The notes under the pieces are model-generated. The model was not told the DNA's origin. It saw only the letters and a list, made by a program, of their open reading frames with translations, and ran no database searches. This document shows, one piece after another, positions 1 through 7,643 of a DNA stretch of 31,182 bases (its first letter is position 1; each line of letters starts with the position of its first letter). Source of the DNA: a virus; IMG/VR virus record IMGVR_UViG_3300032046_000139, positions 1 to 31,182 of that record; one strand, given 5' to 3'. The translations under genes were made by a program, and so were the position numbers.

Positions 1-127
1 AGAGGCTGAAAGAAAAAAGAAGGGGTCTAGGGTCCTTATGTAGTTTTAGGCGCCAGTTTCAAGAGGACCCTTCTCATGACGTCTATGACAAACAGCAACA
101 CAACGGCATACTGTACGGGAATGAACT
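1..127. repeat. Direct terminal repeat (copy 1; copy 2 at 31056-31182)
   Basis: The first 127 bases are identical to the last 127. The repeat spans a non-coding stretch and the 3' end of the first minus-strand gene. A perfect 127-base end overlap is what a de Bruijn assembler with k=127 leaves on a circular molecule, so the simplest reading is a circular genome of about 31,055 bp. A genuine viral terminal redundancy cannot be excluded from sequence alone. Confidence 0.95.
9..21 (-). terminator. T-rich terminator after the leftward structural operon
   Basis: Read on the minus strand, the sequence shortly after the TAA stop at 36-38 is a T-rich run, TTCTTTTTTCTTT. Oligo-T tracts without a required hairpin are typical archaeal intrinsic terminators. 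This sits where the long leftward transcript through the head and tail genes should end. A second T run follows about 20 bases further on, across the circle junction. Confidence 0.5.
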
Positions 128-428
128 GGGCAACCAATATGAGCAGGGGCTCGTAGTAATAGAAGGTTTCACCGAAGCTTTTCAAGTCAAATGTTTCGTT
201 CTTTTTGAAGACTTTCTGCATGAATCCGCTTGTAGCGCCCACAATCACCGTTGCCACGAGACCCACGAACGCGGGGTTCTCGAGGAGTTTGTCAGCTCCA
301 TTGCTCAAGTTGCCGAGGGCTTCAATCTTGATCTGGTTCATCCAAATCAGGCCCTCAATAATCAGGAATACGGCGGTGACTATGATTATGATGAGGGCTA
401 AGTTGCTGTTTATTTTTTTCTCACTCAA
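36..428 (-). CDS. Holin-like protein with three membrane segments
   Basis: About 130 aa. The start chosen is TTG at 428, five bases after a strong AGGAGGTGA ribosome-binding site. The open frame extends upstream to 548, but that part is not needed. Three hydrophobic stretches are visible: residues near the N-terminus (LALIIIIVTAVFLIIEG), a middle one (FVGLVATVIVGATSG) and a long C-terminal one (LLILVAQFIPVQYAVVLLFVI), with charged linkers rich in Lys. It is the last gene of the leftward structural operon, directly before a T-rich terminator, where tailed viruses often keep lysis genes. A holin role is inferred from size, topology and place only; no family is recognised and no endolysin lies beside it. 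Confidence 0.7.
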   Translation of the reverse strand: MSEKKINSNLALIIIIVTAVFLIIEGLIWMNQIKIEALGNLSNGADKLLENPAFVGLVATVIVGATSGFMQKVFKKNETFDLKSFGETFYYYEPLLILVAQFIPVQYAVVLLFVIDVMRRVLLKLAPKTT

Positions 429-577
429 TACATTCACCTCCTTTTCTGACCGAGAAGACCCGCAGACTCCGACCTGGAAATAGGAGAAGGAAGAGATTTG
501 AAGGAAAAAAACGGAGCCTGCGAGCCCTGTAGCAAAGTCGGCCATCAAGAAAGGGCCTTCGCTACCGTGAAAACTGA

Positions 578-934
578 CTAGACCTCTTGCAATGCTAACG
601 TGAAGCGCCGGACGTTTTTGCCGGCTAAATCTGCCGCGTCAATGGTCATTCCAAGAATATAGACGGTCGTGCCTATGACGCGGACCTCATCGGTGACTGT
701 GAACGTGACGGTTGTTCCCGCTGCAGCTGTATCCTGGAAGCTTTTGGCTTGGCTGCTGGACCATGCAACGGCGCTTTCTACGCATTCAAGGGTCCAGGTT
801 CGAAGGACGCCGAGGACCTTGACTTTCCGTTTGTAAGCACCGTTTTCGGAGTCGTCGCCTTGGATATGGATGATTTCGAAGCCTTCGCTCAGGCTTTTGC
901 AGTCTAAGGTTTTACTGTCAAGCGTGACTGTCAT
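578..934 (-). CDS. Small beta-rich virion-associated protein, unknown
   Basis: 118 aa, rich in Thr and Val, with alternating hydrophobic residues typical of beta strands; no membrane segment, no cysteine cluster. ATG start with AAGGA six bases upstream. Its start overlaps the stop of the preceding two-helix membrane gene as ATGA, so the two are probably translated together. It lies downstream of the tape measure and distal tail genes, which suggests a tail-tip part, but I do not recognise the family. Confidence 0.75.
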   Translation of the reverse strand: MTVTLDSKTLDCKSLSEGFEIIHIQGDDSENGAYKRKVKVLGVLRTWTLECVESAVAWSSSQAKSFQDTAAAGTTVTFTVTDEVRVIGTTVYILGMTIDAADLAGKNVRRFTLALQEV

Positions 935-1188
935 TTTGATTCCTTTTTAGGTTCATCGTTCCAGAGCCATACCGAAGCGAAGAGCACGAGCATTCCCACA
1001 AACATTAGGATGAAGCTGAGGTCGTATGTGGCGCCGTTTGTCGTATGCAGACCCCAGACGATTGTGTGCGGCAAAAGCCAGTCTGTTCCCCGCCATGACG
1101 CTAAAATCTCTTGCAACTGTTCGAAGCCAAACATGAATATAGCGACGGCCGCGAATATGCCGATGACATTCAACAGGTGTTTCCGCAT
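931..1188 (-). CDS. Holin-like protein with two membrane segments
   Basis: 85 aa. Two hydrophobic helices (about residues 7-24 and 56-76) flank a short polar loop, and the C-terminus is charged (ending PKKESK). ATG start with GAGGT eight bases upstream. Small two-helix proteins in this place are often holins or antiholins. A second, three-helix candidate lies two genes downstream, so the two could form a pair. No homology claim is made. Confidence 0.75.
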   Translation of the reverse strand: MRKHLLNVIGIFAAVAIFMFGFEQLQEILASWRGTDWLLPHTIVWGLHTTNGATYDLSFILMFVGMLVLFASVWLWNDEPKKESK

Positions 1189-1194
1189 CTTGTT

Positions 1195-2187
1195 TTACCT
1201 CATATCAACTGCGACATAAGCGAGGCAGGCGCCTAATCCACTGGCAAAAACCGAGACGGTGGGCACTTTGACAATTTCAAACGTGTAGCTGTGGCTGAGG
1301 ATCCCTGTTCCCGAGGCGGCGCTGTAATAGTCTGTCGTGTCACCGTAGCTTACGGATCGTATTTTGCCTATTTTGCTGCTTTTAGTTGGATCCACATCCA
1401 GAGGCTCATAGGTGAGATAGAGGGTGCTGAGTTGCAGGAAATCAAGGTTCATAGGCTCGTTTAAACTTGCGAAGAGTAGCCAGGGACACCCAATAATGCT
1501 GATGTGGACGACGGTGTTGGCATTGTCTTTTGTGATTGCGAAAGTGTGTGCTGAGCCGACGCTGAGACTGCAATAGTAATAGGCGTAAGCATTTTCATAC
1601 GGCGTTGTGTCCTGGATCCTGTCTGTCCACGTGATTTGAGTTCCGTCGACTGCAAGGCTAACGCCATTGGTTAATGCGTCTCCTGGATTCTCAAAGTTAG
1701 TCTGACCAGCAGGCGTGTAGGCCCAAACGTGCACGGCGAACACGGCGTTTTTCAAGGTTCCGAAGAAACTGGCTGGACTCCGCTGCGCTACGGTTTTGCT
1801 GATTTGAGTTGAATAAGCGGCTAGGGCACTGTAGATTTGATCGTTGAATTTGGCTTTTCCAAGTTGAAACAGGCGGATTTGTCCTGAATTCGGGGCGTTA
1901 CGTTGTTCCATGACGACGGCGTGGGTTCCAGCGGCTACGAAGGCGATTCCCGTGTAGGTTGCAGCCGCGTAGCAGCCGTGAACGTAGAAGCTGCCGATTT
2001 TCAGGCGGTAAGCACTTGCATTGTCAACTGTAACTTTGAAGATTACGAGGCTGTCTTCGCTCAACGTGATGTTGCCGTAACTGTGAATTGTGCCCCATGC
2101 AGCATTATCACGCGTGTAGGTAGCGCTGTCGTTGATGAGTCGTTCTTCACTTGCAAGCTGCCTGACCTGTTCGCCTAACAAAACCAT
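1195..2187 (-). CDS. Distal tail / minor tail protein (putative)
   Basis: 330 aa, beta-rich, with many aromatic residues and few charges, and no membrane segment. It begins at ATG directly after the TAA of the tape measure gene; a GGAGGT lies inside the end of that gene. The position immediately downstream of the tape measure is the classical place for the distal tail or tail-tip protein in siphoviruses. The sequence itself does not show a motif I can assign, so the call rests on gene order and composition. Confidence 0.75.
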   Translation of the reverse strand: MVLLGEQVRQLASEERLINDSATYTRDNAAWGTIHSYGNITLSEDSLVIFKVTVDNASAYRLKIGSFYVHGCYAAATYTGIAFVAAGTHAVVMEQRNAPNSGQIRLFQLGKAKFNDQIYSALAAYSTQISKTVAQRSPASFFGTLKNAVFAVHVWAYTPAGQTNFENPGDALTNGVSLAVDGTQITWTDRIQDTTPYENAYAYYYCSLSVGSAHTFAITKDNANTVVHISIIGCPWLLFASLNEPMNLDFLQLSTLYLTYEPLDVDPTKSSKIGKIRSVSYGDTTDYYSAASGTGILSHSYTFEIVKVPTVSVFASGLGACLAYVAVDMR

Positions 2188-3858
2188 TTAGGGTTGTGGA
2201 CCTCCCATTTTTCCGTAACGATTCCAATTATACAAGCCACCAACGCTCCTGGTCATTGAGCTTGTTGTGCTACTGCCAAGGCGAATCTGGCTTTGACCCG
2301 TCGGCGCACTCACGCTTGTAGCTTCAATCACGACGTTTTTCAAAGCATCCTTAATCAGTTGCGCGCACATCCGGGCAGTCTGAAGATCCGCGGCGCCTTC
2401 AACGTTGACCAATGGAGCATTGATCTCCACAATCACTGAAGACCCTCCGCCTATTGGCGCCGAGGGCCAGCTAGGCATTGAACCTCGAACGGCCTGTTCT
2501 ATTTCAAGGGCTTTTTCTGCGTTGGCCCATTCCCAGCTGCGGGCTTCACGATTCCATGTATACAATGGTTCCGCGGCTGCTTCCCCTGTTTTCGCAGTGT
2601 CCGCAAGTTTAGCCATCAACTCGTCAAGAATATTCACGGATTCTTCAAGGCTGATGTTCATGTCAGTTGCAAATTTCTTGGCCGCGGTCATGACGCTGAC
2701 CATCATTCCAGACTTCCAAGCTTTCGCGTAGGCCTCAACGTATTTGTCGCCTAGTTCCCGGGCCTTATCAAGGTTCCAATGAGACTGCAACTGATCGAAG
2801 AGAGCGGCTACTGGATCGATTGCTTCAGTGATTTGCGTGCTTATTTCTTCAACGACTGAGGGAATTTGTTCGAGAGAGGCGAGAAAATTATCTATTGTCT
2901 TGCGGGCGTCGTCGATGCTGATGCCAAATGTCTCGGCAAAATCGAGGAGGACCCATGTTGCTTTGTCAATGTTGCCGCCAGTGAGTGCCTTGTCAAATTC
3001 GAGGGCGATCTTTTGGAGGGCCTCTGAACCTGCCGCCTGCAAAAGCTTGAAGTCATTTCTCAATTGTCCTGCAGTGTCTGACCATAGTTTATTGTCTTCT
3101 TTGACTAATTCATAGAATTCCTTGTAAGCTGCAACCATCTTTCCTTCAGGTGACAAACTATAAGCAAGGTCATCAACCCCTTTTTGCAAAGTTTGGAATT
3201 GAATGTCCAATTCTCCAATGGCTTGTTTCAATTTATCAAATTCAGTGCGAGAAGCATATATTTGCTTGTACTCTTCTCTAAGAGCATCGGCCGCGGAATT
3301 GACTACCAAAGTAAGTGTAGTAATGGCACCAGCCACTATGCCTATTGGTCCCAACGCAGCACTTAGACCGATGCCCATTGCTTTTAACGCGGTCGTTAAG
3401 CTTGTAACGGCGGTTATAACTGTAGGCACAATGCTGACGGCGAACATGAGCATGGTTTGACCAACGTCTTCCTGTGCAAGTTGTTGTCTTTCATATGCAA
3501 CGGTTAGACTTTCTTGTGCAATCTTCAGTTTATCCAAGGCATCTGCAGCTTCAGCACTCTTGAAACCGTATTTTGCGACTGTTTCATTATAGTTTTTGGT
3601 TATCTGGTCCAAGCTTTCTGTTGAACGTTGCACCATCAAGTTTGCACGATCAAGTGAGACCTGAGACTTGTGTATTCTGTCGAAACTCATGTAGAGGCTG
3701 AAGGCCGCTGTGGTTACTCCGCTGAGACCAACAGCAAGATCCTTGAATGAAGTCTTCACTTCATCAGTGCTACGGCCAATAGTTCGAAGTTTCGCTGAGG
3801 CTTGGTCGATAGCTGTAACTAGGATATCTATCCTTGTTTGTCCACCTGCATACGCCAT
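2188..3858 (-). CDS. Tail tape measure protein
   Basis: 556 aa. Fixes tail length during assembly and is expelled during DNA ejection. Residues 1-60 are a helical N-terminus; 60-130 are predicted coiled coil; 136-187 form a long hydrophobic, Gly/Ala-rich stretch typical of tape measure proteins; 190-420 are again long amphipathic helices; the C-terminus is Ser/Gly-rich. GAGG lies seven bases before the ATG. It follows the overlapping chaperone pair, the diagnostic order in siphoviruses. At roughly 1.5 angstrom per residue the protein would specify a tail of about 80 nm, short for the group. The role is strongly supported, although the sequence itself is divergent. Confidence 0.9.
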   Translation of the reverse strand: MAYAGGQTRIDILVTAIDQASAKLRTIGRSTDEVKTSFKDLAVGLSGVTTAAFSLYMSFDRIHKSQVSLDRANLMVQRSTESLDQITKNYNETVAKYGFKSAEAADALDKLKIAQESLTVAYERQQLAQEDVGQTMLMFAVSIVPTVITAVTSLTTALKAMGIGLSAALGPIGIVAGAITTLTLVVNSAADALREEYKQIYASRTEFDKLKQAIGELDIQFQTLQKGVDDLAYSLSPEGKMVAAYKEFYELVKEDNKLWSDTAGQLRNDFKLLQAAGSEALQKIALEFDKALTGGNIDKATWVLLDFAETFGISIDDARKTIDNFLASLEQIPSVVEEISTQITEAIDPVAALFDQLQSHWNLDKARELGDKYVEAYAKAWKSGMMVSVMTAAKKFATDMNISLEESVNILDELMAKLADTAKTGEAAAEPLYTWNREARSWEWANAEKALEIEQAVRGSMPSWPSAPIGGGSSVIVEINAPLVNVEGAADLQTARMCAQLIKDALKNVVIEATSVSAPTGQSQIRLGSSTTSSMTRSVGGLYNWNRYGKMGGPQP

Positions 3859-3861
3859 GTT

Positions 3862-4394
3862 TTATCCTCTCACATTTCTCAACCATCTGACAGTTTCGAC
3901 AAGAAAAGTGGCTTGAGACGGAGTTAACGCTAGAACTTTGTCAAAATCTAACGTGCGATATTCGTGCATAATCAACCCAATGATCTGGGCGTCTGGAGAG
4001 CATCGAAACCATAAAGCTATTTCTTCGCTAGGGGCCGTAAAAAAGACGCATGTTTGCCGACTACATCGAAGAGGCGATTGGCTTTCTCGAATGGAAAAGC
4101 TTTGATATCCTGCCAAGTAAGGTCGGGATACGCTTTTTGCAGCATGAAATAGACGACTTTCAAGCCTCTTTCATCTGCATCCTCAGTTTTGTTGATTTCA
4201 AAAGCCTCTATGATTGATAGACCGCCGAATTTGACTTCACCGAGAACAGGATCCTGGACTGTTATGATTTTATGGGCGTCTGCAAGGAGTTGCCGGGGAT
4301 CGAATTTTTTGGCTGTCTCTCGCTCCGCTGCCTCTTCTTTTTCGAACAGTTCACGCCCAACGTCTGCAGGACTCTTCTTCTGTGTTTTCGACAA
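3862..4394 (-). CDS. Tail assembly chaperone, -1 frameshift fusion (gpGT-like)
   Basis: This is the long product of a programmed -1 frameshift. Ribosomes read 119 codons of the upstream chaperone frame from 4394, slip back one base on T TTT TTA (4038-4044) and continue with TAPSEEIALW... to the TAA at 3862, giving about 177 aa. The downstream frame has no well-placed start of its own, but its reading is protein-like. In lambda and many siphoviruses a short G protein and a longer GT fusion, made in a fixed ratio, coat the tape measure and recruit tail tube subunits. The location between tail tube and tape measure genes is exactly that of G/GT. The coordinates span both frames, so this is not one continuous frame. 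Confidence 0.85.
4017..4394 (-). CDS. Tail assembly chaperone, short form (gpG-like)
   Basis: 125 aa; the unshifted product ending at TAG (4017-4019). The start appears to be TTG at 4394, with AGGAG about eleven bases upstream. The N-terminal 40 residues are very charged (KTQKKSPADVGRELFEKEE), the middle has a folded segment around VLGEVKFGGLSIIEAFEI, and the C-terminus (ASFLRPLAKK) overlaps the slippery site. Lies just downstream of the tail tube gene. It is expected to be the abundant partner of the frameshift product. Confidence 0.85.
   Translation of the reverse strand: MSKTQKKSPADVGRELFEKEEAAERETAKKFDPRQLLADAHKIITVQDPVLGEVKFGGLSIIEAFEINKTEDADERGLKVVYFMLQKAYPDLTWQDIKAFPFEKANRLFDVVGKHASFLRPLAKK
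4038..4044 (-). promoter_or_regulatory. -1 ribosomal frameshift slippery heptamer (T TTT TTA)
   Basis: Read on the minus strand in the frame of the short chaperone, the codons are GCG TCT TTT TTA CGG. The heptamer T TTT TTA fits the X XXY YYZ rule for simultaneous -1 slippage and is one of the best known slippery sites. Only a weak stem can be drawn downstream by eye, so the stimulator, if any, is undefined. Confidence 0.85.
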
Positions 4395-4408
4395 CCTTTC
4401 CAGGGCTC

Positions 4409-4810
4409 CTAAGTGTATGTTGCGAGTCCTAATGCTGCTGCTTCGCCGCTTCCGTCTTCAATGACTATGCCTGCTTGCTCGTCTCGCCAGCCATGATGAA
4501 AGATTATAGCGTTGGTCAAAGTGTATTTCGGTTGGCCTACTGGTGTGCAGTTTGCAGGACCCAGCAAAATCGTCATTTTCGTTCCTGCCAAAACCAAGGC
4601 CGCATATACCGTGTCGATGAACATTTTTTGAAAACTGAACTTGAAGGTTTTGTTTCCGCTTTCCAAGACTGCGGGGACGTCGCTTGTGAACTTGTAGTCT
4701 TTGATCACGTCTGCGTCAAGGTCGAAGGTTACGCCTTTGATGTAGCCTGCTTCAGCTCCGTTTATGGTTATGCTTCCGTTTCTACCTATCGCGGGAGTTA
4801 TGTTTACCAT
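4409..4810 (-). CDS. Major tail tube protein
   Basis: 133 aa with a beta-sandwich pattern: NGSITINGAEAGYIKGVTF near the N-terminus, then KFSFQKMFIDTVYAALV and a C-terminal Ala/Gly-rich end. The ATG lies twelve bases after GGAG across an A-rich leader. It sits directly before the chaperone pair and tape measure, the standard place of the tube subunit. No sheath gene accompanies it, so the tail should be long and non-contractile. The call combines context with the general shape of small tube proteins. Confidence 0.85.
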   Translation of the reverse strand: MVNITPAIGRNGSITINGAEAGYIKGVTFDLDADVIKDYKFTSDVPAVLESGNKTFKFSFQKMFIDTVYAALVLAGTKMTILLGPANCTPVGQPKYTLTNAIIFHHGWRDEQAGIVIEDGSGEAAALGLATYT

Positions 4811-4816
4811 TTTTTT

Positions 4817-5356
4817 TTATATCTCCTTTTTTTCTTGTTTTGCGGAGAACCGATCAAAGTCGATTCTCATTCGCAACAAGTTTGAAAGATGAGCTGTCAA
4901 CATCATATCGAGGAATTCGCTTTTGTGAAGTTGAAAATGTGATTCGGCAACATGGAGATGCAGTTCCCATTGACGTGAATATTCACGGGTAAACATGTCT
5001 CTCGAGAGACCTTTCAGCGCGCGCTCATACTCTTCATGCACCGTGACGAAAGCGAGGCCGATCCACGCCCGGTAATACCGGTCATTTTCGCCCACATACA
5101 ACAGGATTTTCCGTGTTGCTGACAGGAACGTGAGGAAATTGCGGTCCTCGAGGCCGCCTAAAGTTTGATGGGGCACGTCATCAAAACGTCCGCCCCACAC
5201 CTCGAGGCAATAAGCGTTAAACAAGTGTTGGAAAACGTGTTTAGCCATACACGTCTGAGGATAATTAACTGTGGGTTCGGGAACAAGTTTGTCTATGACC
5301 CGCATACAGAGGTTGATGACTTTCTTGAGTAAGTGCTCTTTTAGCTCCTTGTGCAT
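4817..5356 (-). CDS. Unknown helical protein between tail terminator and tail tube
   Basis: About 179 aa, largely alpha-helical, with a His/Tyr/Arg-rich centre (HEEYERAL, HLHVAESHFQLHKSEF) and a lysine-rich C-terminus. The ATG at 5356 is preferred because AGGTG precedes it by six bases; an in-frame GTG lies three codons upstream. Gene order (tail terminator, this, tail tube) suggests a tail component, but I know no counterpart in model siphoviruses. Not recognised. Confidence 0.8.
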   Translation of the reverse strand: MHKELKEHLLKKVINLCMRVIDKLVPEPTVNYPQTCMAKHVFQHLFNAYCLEVWGGRFDDVPHQTLGGLEDRNFLTFLSATRKILLYVGENDRYYRAWIGLAFVTVHEEYERALKGLSRDMFTREYSRQWELHLHVAESHFQLHKSEFLDMMLTAHLSNLLRMRIDFDRFSAKQEKKEI

Positions 5357-5365
5357 ATGGAGCAC

Positions 5366-5791
5366 CTAAGGCGTGAACAAAACTATTGCAGAAAAGCGCA
5401 CGACCCCGCCGTAATAGAGTTTTCCTTGTGTGCGGATCTCGCCTGGACTAAAGAAGATTGGATTCACATCTTTGACGGTTCCATTCAGAGTTGAGTCGGC
5501 TATGATTGCGTCCATGACGTCGCCCATGGGTGAAAGGATGTCTGCGAACCAGTCGGAGGGCTCGGTTTCGCGGATCATAACTATTACGGAGAATGTGACT
5601 TTGCATTCAAGTCTCGTTCCGAGGGTTGCCAATGCGATATCTGTAGGCTCCGGATTGATTGTGGCCATAGGCAACTCTGTAACCTTGAACTGTTCGCCGA
5701 GGACCACGCGTTTGATTGAATCAACTGCCTCGAGGTCCACTTTGACCCGGTCAAATAAATTCTTGTAACTGGTATAGAATTTGTTGGTCAC
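5366..5791 (-). CDS. Tail terminator-like protein
   Basis: 141 aa, mixed alpha/beta. The N-terminal helix (YKNLFDRVKVDLEAVDSIKRV) is followed by strands and a C-terminal GGVVRFSAIVLF strand, the layout of small tail-terminator and neck proteins that cap the tail tube. It starts at GTG, overlapping the stop of the HK97-gp10-like gene as GTGA. The order connector, gp10-like, this protein, tail tube matches siphovirus maps. The function is inferred from this order. Confidence 0.75.
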   Translation of the reverse strand: MTNKFYTSYKNLFDRVKVDLEAVDSIKRVVLGEQFKVTELPMATINPEPTDIALATLGTRLECKVTFSVIVMIRETEPSDWFADILSPMGDVMDAIIADSTLNGTVKDVNPIFFSPGEIRTQGKLYYGGVVRFSAIVLFTP

Positions 5792-6219
5792 TTGATTTCG
5801 TCTCTTGCTATTTCATTCCACAACTCCGGAATCTTCTGGCCGGTTGCCTCAGCAGTTTCTCGTATGAATGGTTGCGCTCGTGTTCCCGGGTGATGCACGA
5901 GATGTGTGAAAATGATTCTGCCTCCAACCTCGAACCTGAGGACAGAGGCGTTGACAGGTTGGATCTCATGAGGGGCCGTGCCATACTCAACGTAAATGGC
6001 ATAGGGCACTGTCGGCCCGATTGTTGCCTCGAGGCCTCGCACGTCTTTCCGGATGCTGCCTAACATTCGCCCGGTTCTCACTGGGGCCTTGGCCGACATC
6101 AATGCGTAAGCGTATTCTGCAGCGTTCTTCACGAGCAACGGCAATAGTTTGCTGTCAACTTGGTCGGATAAGAGTTGGATGTCTAGGCCGCGCTGTTGAA
6201 TCTCGATGGTTATGCTCAT
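5788..6219 (-). CDS. HK97 gp10-like neck/tail-completion protein
   Basis: 143 aa. It shows the signature of the HK97 gp10 family: an N-terminal helix, APVRTGRMLGSIR, then YAIYVEYGTAPHEIQP, a strand pair, VHHPGTRAQPFI and a C-terminal helix. These proteins act at the head-tail joint or in tail completion. The ATG at 6219 overlaps the connector stop as ATGA, and is preferred over a TTG two codons earlier. One of the clearest family assignments in the window. Confidence 0.92.
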   Translation of the reverse strand: MSITIEIQQRGLDIQLLSDQVDSKLLPLLVKNAAEYAYALMSAKAPVRTGRMLGSIRKDVRGLEATIGPTVPYAIYVEYGTAPHEIQPVNASVLRFEVGGRIIFTHLVHHPGTRAQPFIRETAEATGQKIPELWNEIARDEIK

Positions 6220-6827
6220 CCGCAAACAACCATTTTGCGAATGAAAGGCGTAAGCATCACTTGGAGCTCTCGAGTGAACACGTCTGGAAAAATGACTTTC
6301 AAACTGAAATCATCAATGCGGCTTACCGGGTTGACTTTTCTCTGGAGGATCTCCTGGAGGCTGTTGGTGCAGATTTGGATGCACACGTGTTTGACGGCTG
6401 TTGGCACGGCGGCGTACCCTGCCGTGTAGCTTACCCTCACGCTTTGCTCGGGGATTGCAGGGGTCTTGTTGACGAGCATGAGTTGTCCCGTGTCCAGGTT
6501 GAGGATGTAGTCGATGGCTGCGAGTGTTACCCAGTTTGCAGCGATTCCGTAGCCTTGATCGTTGTATTCGACTTTTGAAATTGTTACAATGGGGTAATAG
6601 CGGAGGTCTATCCAGGGATACTTGTAGTCGTAGAGTTGGTTTGTGAAGGCTTTTCCTGCTGCATCGAAGAATCCGAGGGGGGCGTTGCAATAGTTTTCTA
6701 TCAAGCCTTGGGCCTGCAAGATGAGTGTGTCGAGGAAGGTGTTGAATGCTGTCTCATTAGCGTAGCCGAGGTCTTCATACGTGATTTTGTTGAAGGCTCT
6801 GATTTCATCTTTTGTGCAGTAAACCAT
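6216..6827 (-). CDS. Head-tail connector (gp6-like adaptor)
   Basis: 203 aa. The N-terminal helices (FNTFLDTLILQAQGLIENYC) are followed by a strand region with RYYPIVTISKVEYND, then VRVSYTAGYAAVPTAVKHVCIQI, a pattern characteristic of gp6/gp15-type connectors that dock under the portal. The C-terminus is somewhat longer than in short phage adaptors. Overlaps the next gene as ATGA. The family call is confident; which ring of the neck it forms is not visible. Confidence 0.9.
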   Translation of the reverse strand: MVYCTKDEIRAFNKITYEDLGYANETAFNTFLDTLILQAQGLIENYCNAPLGFFDAAGKAFTNQLYDYKYPWIDLRYYPIVTISKVEYNDQGYGIAANWVTLAAIDYILNLDTGQLMLVNKTPAIPEQSVRVSYTAGYAAVPTAVKHVCIQICTNSLQEILQRKVNPVSRIDDFSLKVIFPDVFTRELQVMLTPFIRKMVVCG

Positions 6828-6832
6828 TCACA

Positions 6833-7180
6833 TCACTCATATACGTCGCGGAATTTGATTTCAAACTCGGCTTTCGTGGGGAAGGTCATGACTTTGCCAT
6901 CTGCAAAGGTGATTTCGAATTCGGCCTCGTAAAGCACGTATCCGTCAGCCTCTAGGGTGACGTCTGTGTCTCCTACAATCCAGTCATAACGGACCTGGCC
7001 ACTGGTTGCGGGCGATACGATTGTTGCGGTTGCGTTAACCTTGACTGTGGAGCCTTTTTTCATGTGGAATTTAGCTGTGCATCCTGTTAGGTCCACAGTC
7101 GTCCCATCTGAATATTTTAAGGTGGCTAATACGGAGGGTTTGCGGTCGCCTTTGACCATTTCAAAAGTTGTTTTAGTCAA
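6833..7180 (-). CDS. BppU N-terminal-like baseplate/fibre domain protein
   Basis: 115 aa. The order MVKGDRKPSVLATLKYSDG, DLTGCTAKFHMKKG, a VRYDW strand, and ITFADGKVMTFPT is typical of the N-terminal domain of phage upper baseplate protein BppU, which attaches receptor-binding organelles to the virion. Here the domain stands alone. The start is TTG at 7180, nine bases after GGGAG; it overlaps the end of the preceding small gene by eight bases. Known mainly from phages of Gram-positive bacteria, it is unusual to see next to an archaeal-style gene set. Confidence 0.75.
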   Translation of the reverse strand: MTKTTFEMVKGDRKPSVLATLKYSDGTTVDLTGCTAKFHMKKGSTVKVNATATIVSPATSGQVRYDWIVGDTDVTLEADGYVLYEAEFEITFADGKVMTFPTKAEFEIKFRDVYE

Positions 7181-7385
7181 GAGTTACGGCTCCCAGGTTT
7201 CCTTCAAGATTTATGCTGCCAATATTGACTTCGAGGGTGATGGATCGTGTTATGATGTTGGTTTCGGTCGTGATTTGGGGGATGCTGTGTGTATAATGGG
7301 GAGAAAGGGTTTCATCGGAGGAGACGTTGATTATTTGAGTTGGCGCCGCCTCGTTACGGCTCGGCCTCGAACTTGCAAGACTCAT
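7173..7385 (-). CDS. Small Ser/Thr-rich protein, unknown
   Basis: 70 aa. Low in aromatic residues, rich in Ser, Thr, Ile and Asn, with a beta-like C-terminal half (SITLEVNIGSINLEGNLGAV). The ATG overlaps the stop of the lectin-like gene as ATGA, and its own end overlaps the BppU-like gene. Probably a linker or small appendage protein of the adhesion cassette. Not recognised. Confidence 0.65.
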   Translation of the reverse strand: MSLASSRPSRNEAAPTQIINVSSDETLSPHYTHSIPQITTETNIITRSITLEVNIGSINLEGNLGAVTLD

Positions 7386-7639
7386 CTAAGTATCACTACA
7401 TTGAAAGTTTTGTTTTCTATCACCATCGTGCCGAAATGAAGGATGAAGGTTGTTGCTGTTGGCGCGTCTGCCCAAGCGCCGTATCCCTGGGGATCTCCTT
7501 GGAAGGTCGGGATTATTTTGTCAACTGTCGGTGCATACCCGAGGCCATGTGTGACGGTCACGGTTTCAGCGCCTGCTAAAATTGTTGCTGTCCCTCGCCA
7601 TGCAACCGCATTGGTTTTGCTAGGCCTCACTTGAACCAT
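7382..7639 (-). CDS. Small lectin-like / fibre-tip beta protein
   Basis: 85 aa from the ATG at 7639, which lies four bases after the stop of the repeat fibre gene and nine after GGGAG; the open frame could start 14 codons earlier. The pattern ETVTVTHGLGYAPT, then PTFQGDPQGYGAWAD, then NKTFNVVILR is a compact beta-sandwich seen in small phage fibre-tip proteins that resemble H-type lectins. A receptor-binding role is inferred from neighbours. Confidence 0.7.
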   Translation of the reverse strand: MVQVRPSKTNAVAWRGTATILAGAETVTVTHGLGYAPTVDKIIPTFQGDPQGYGAWADAPTATTFILHFGTMVIENKTFNVVILR

Positions 7640-7643
7640 AATC

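Noticed and set aside
2188-4810. Contractile tail
   Set aside because: Only a small tube protein precedes the chaperones; no sheath-sized gene is present.
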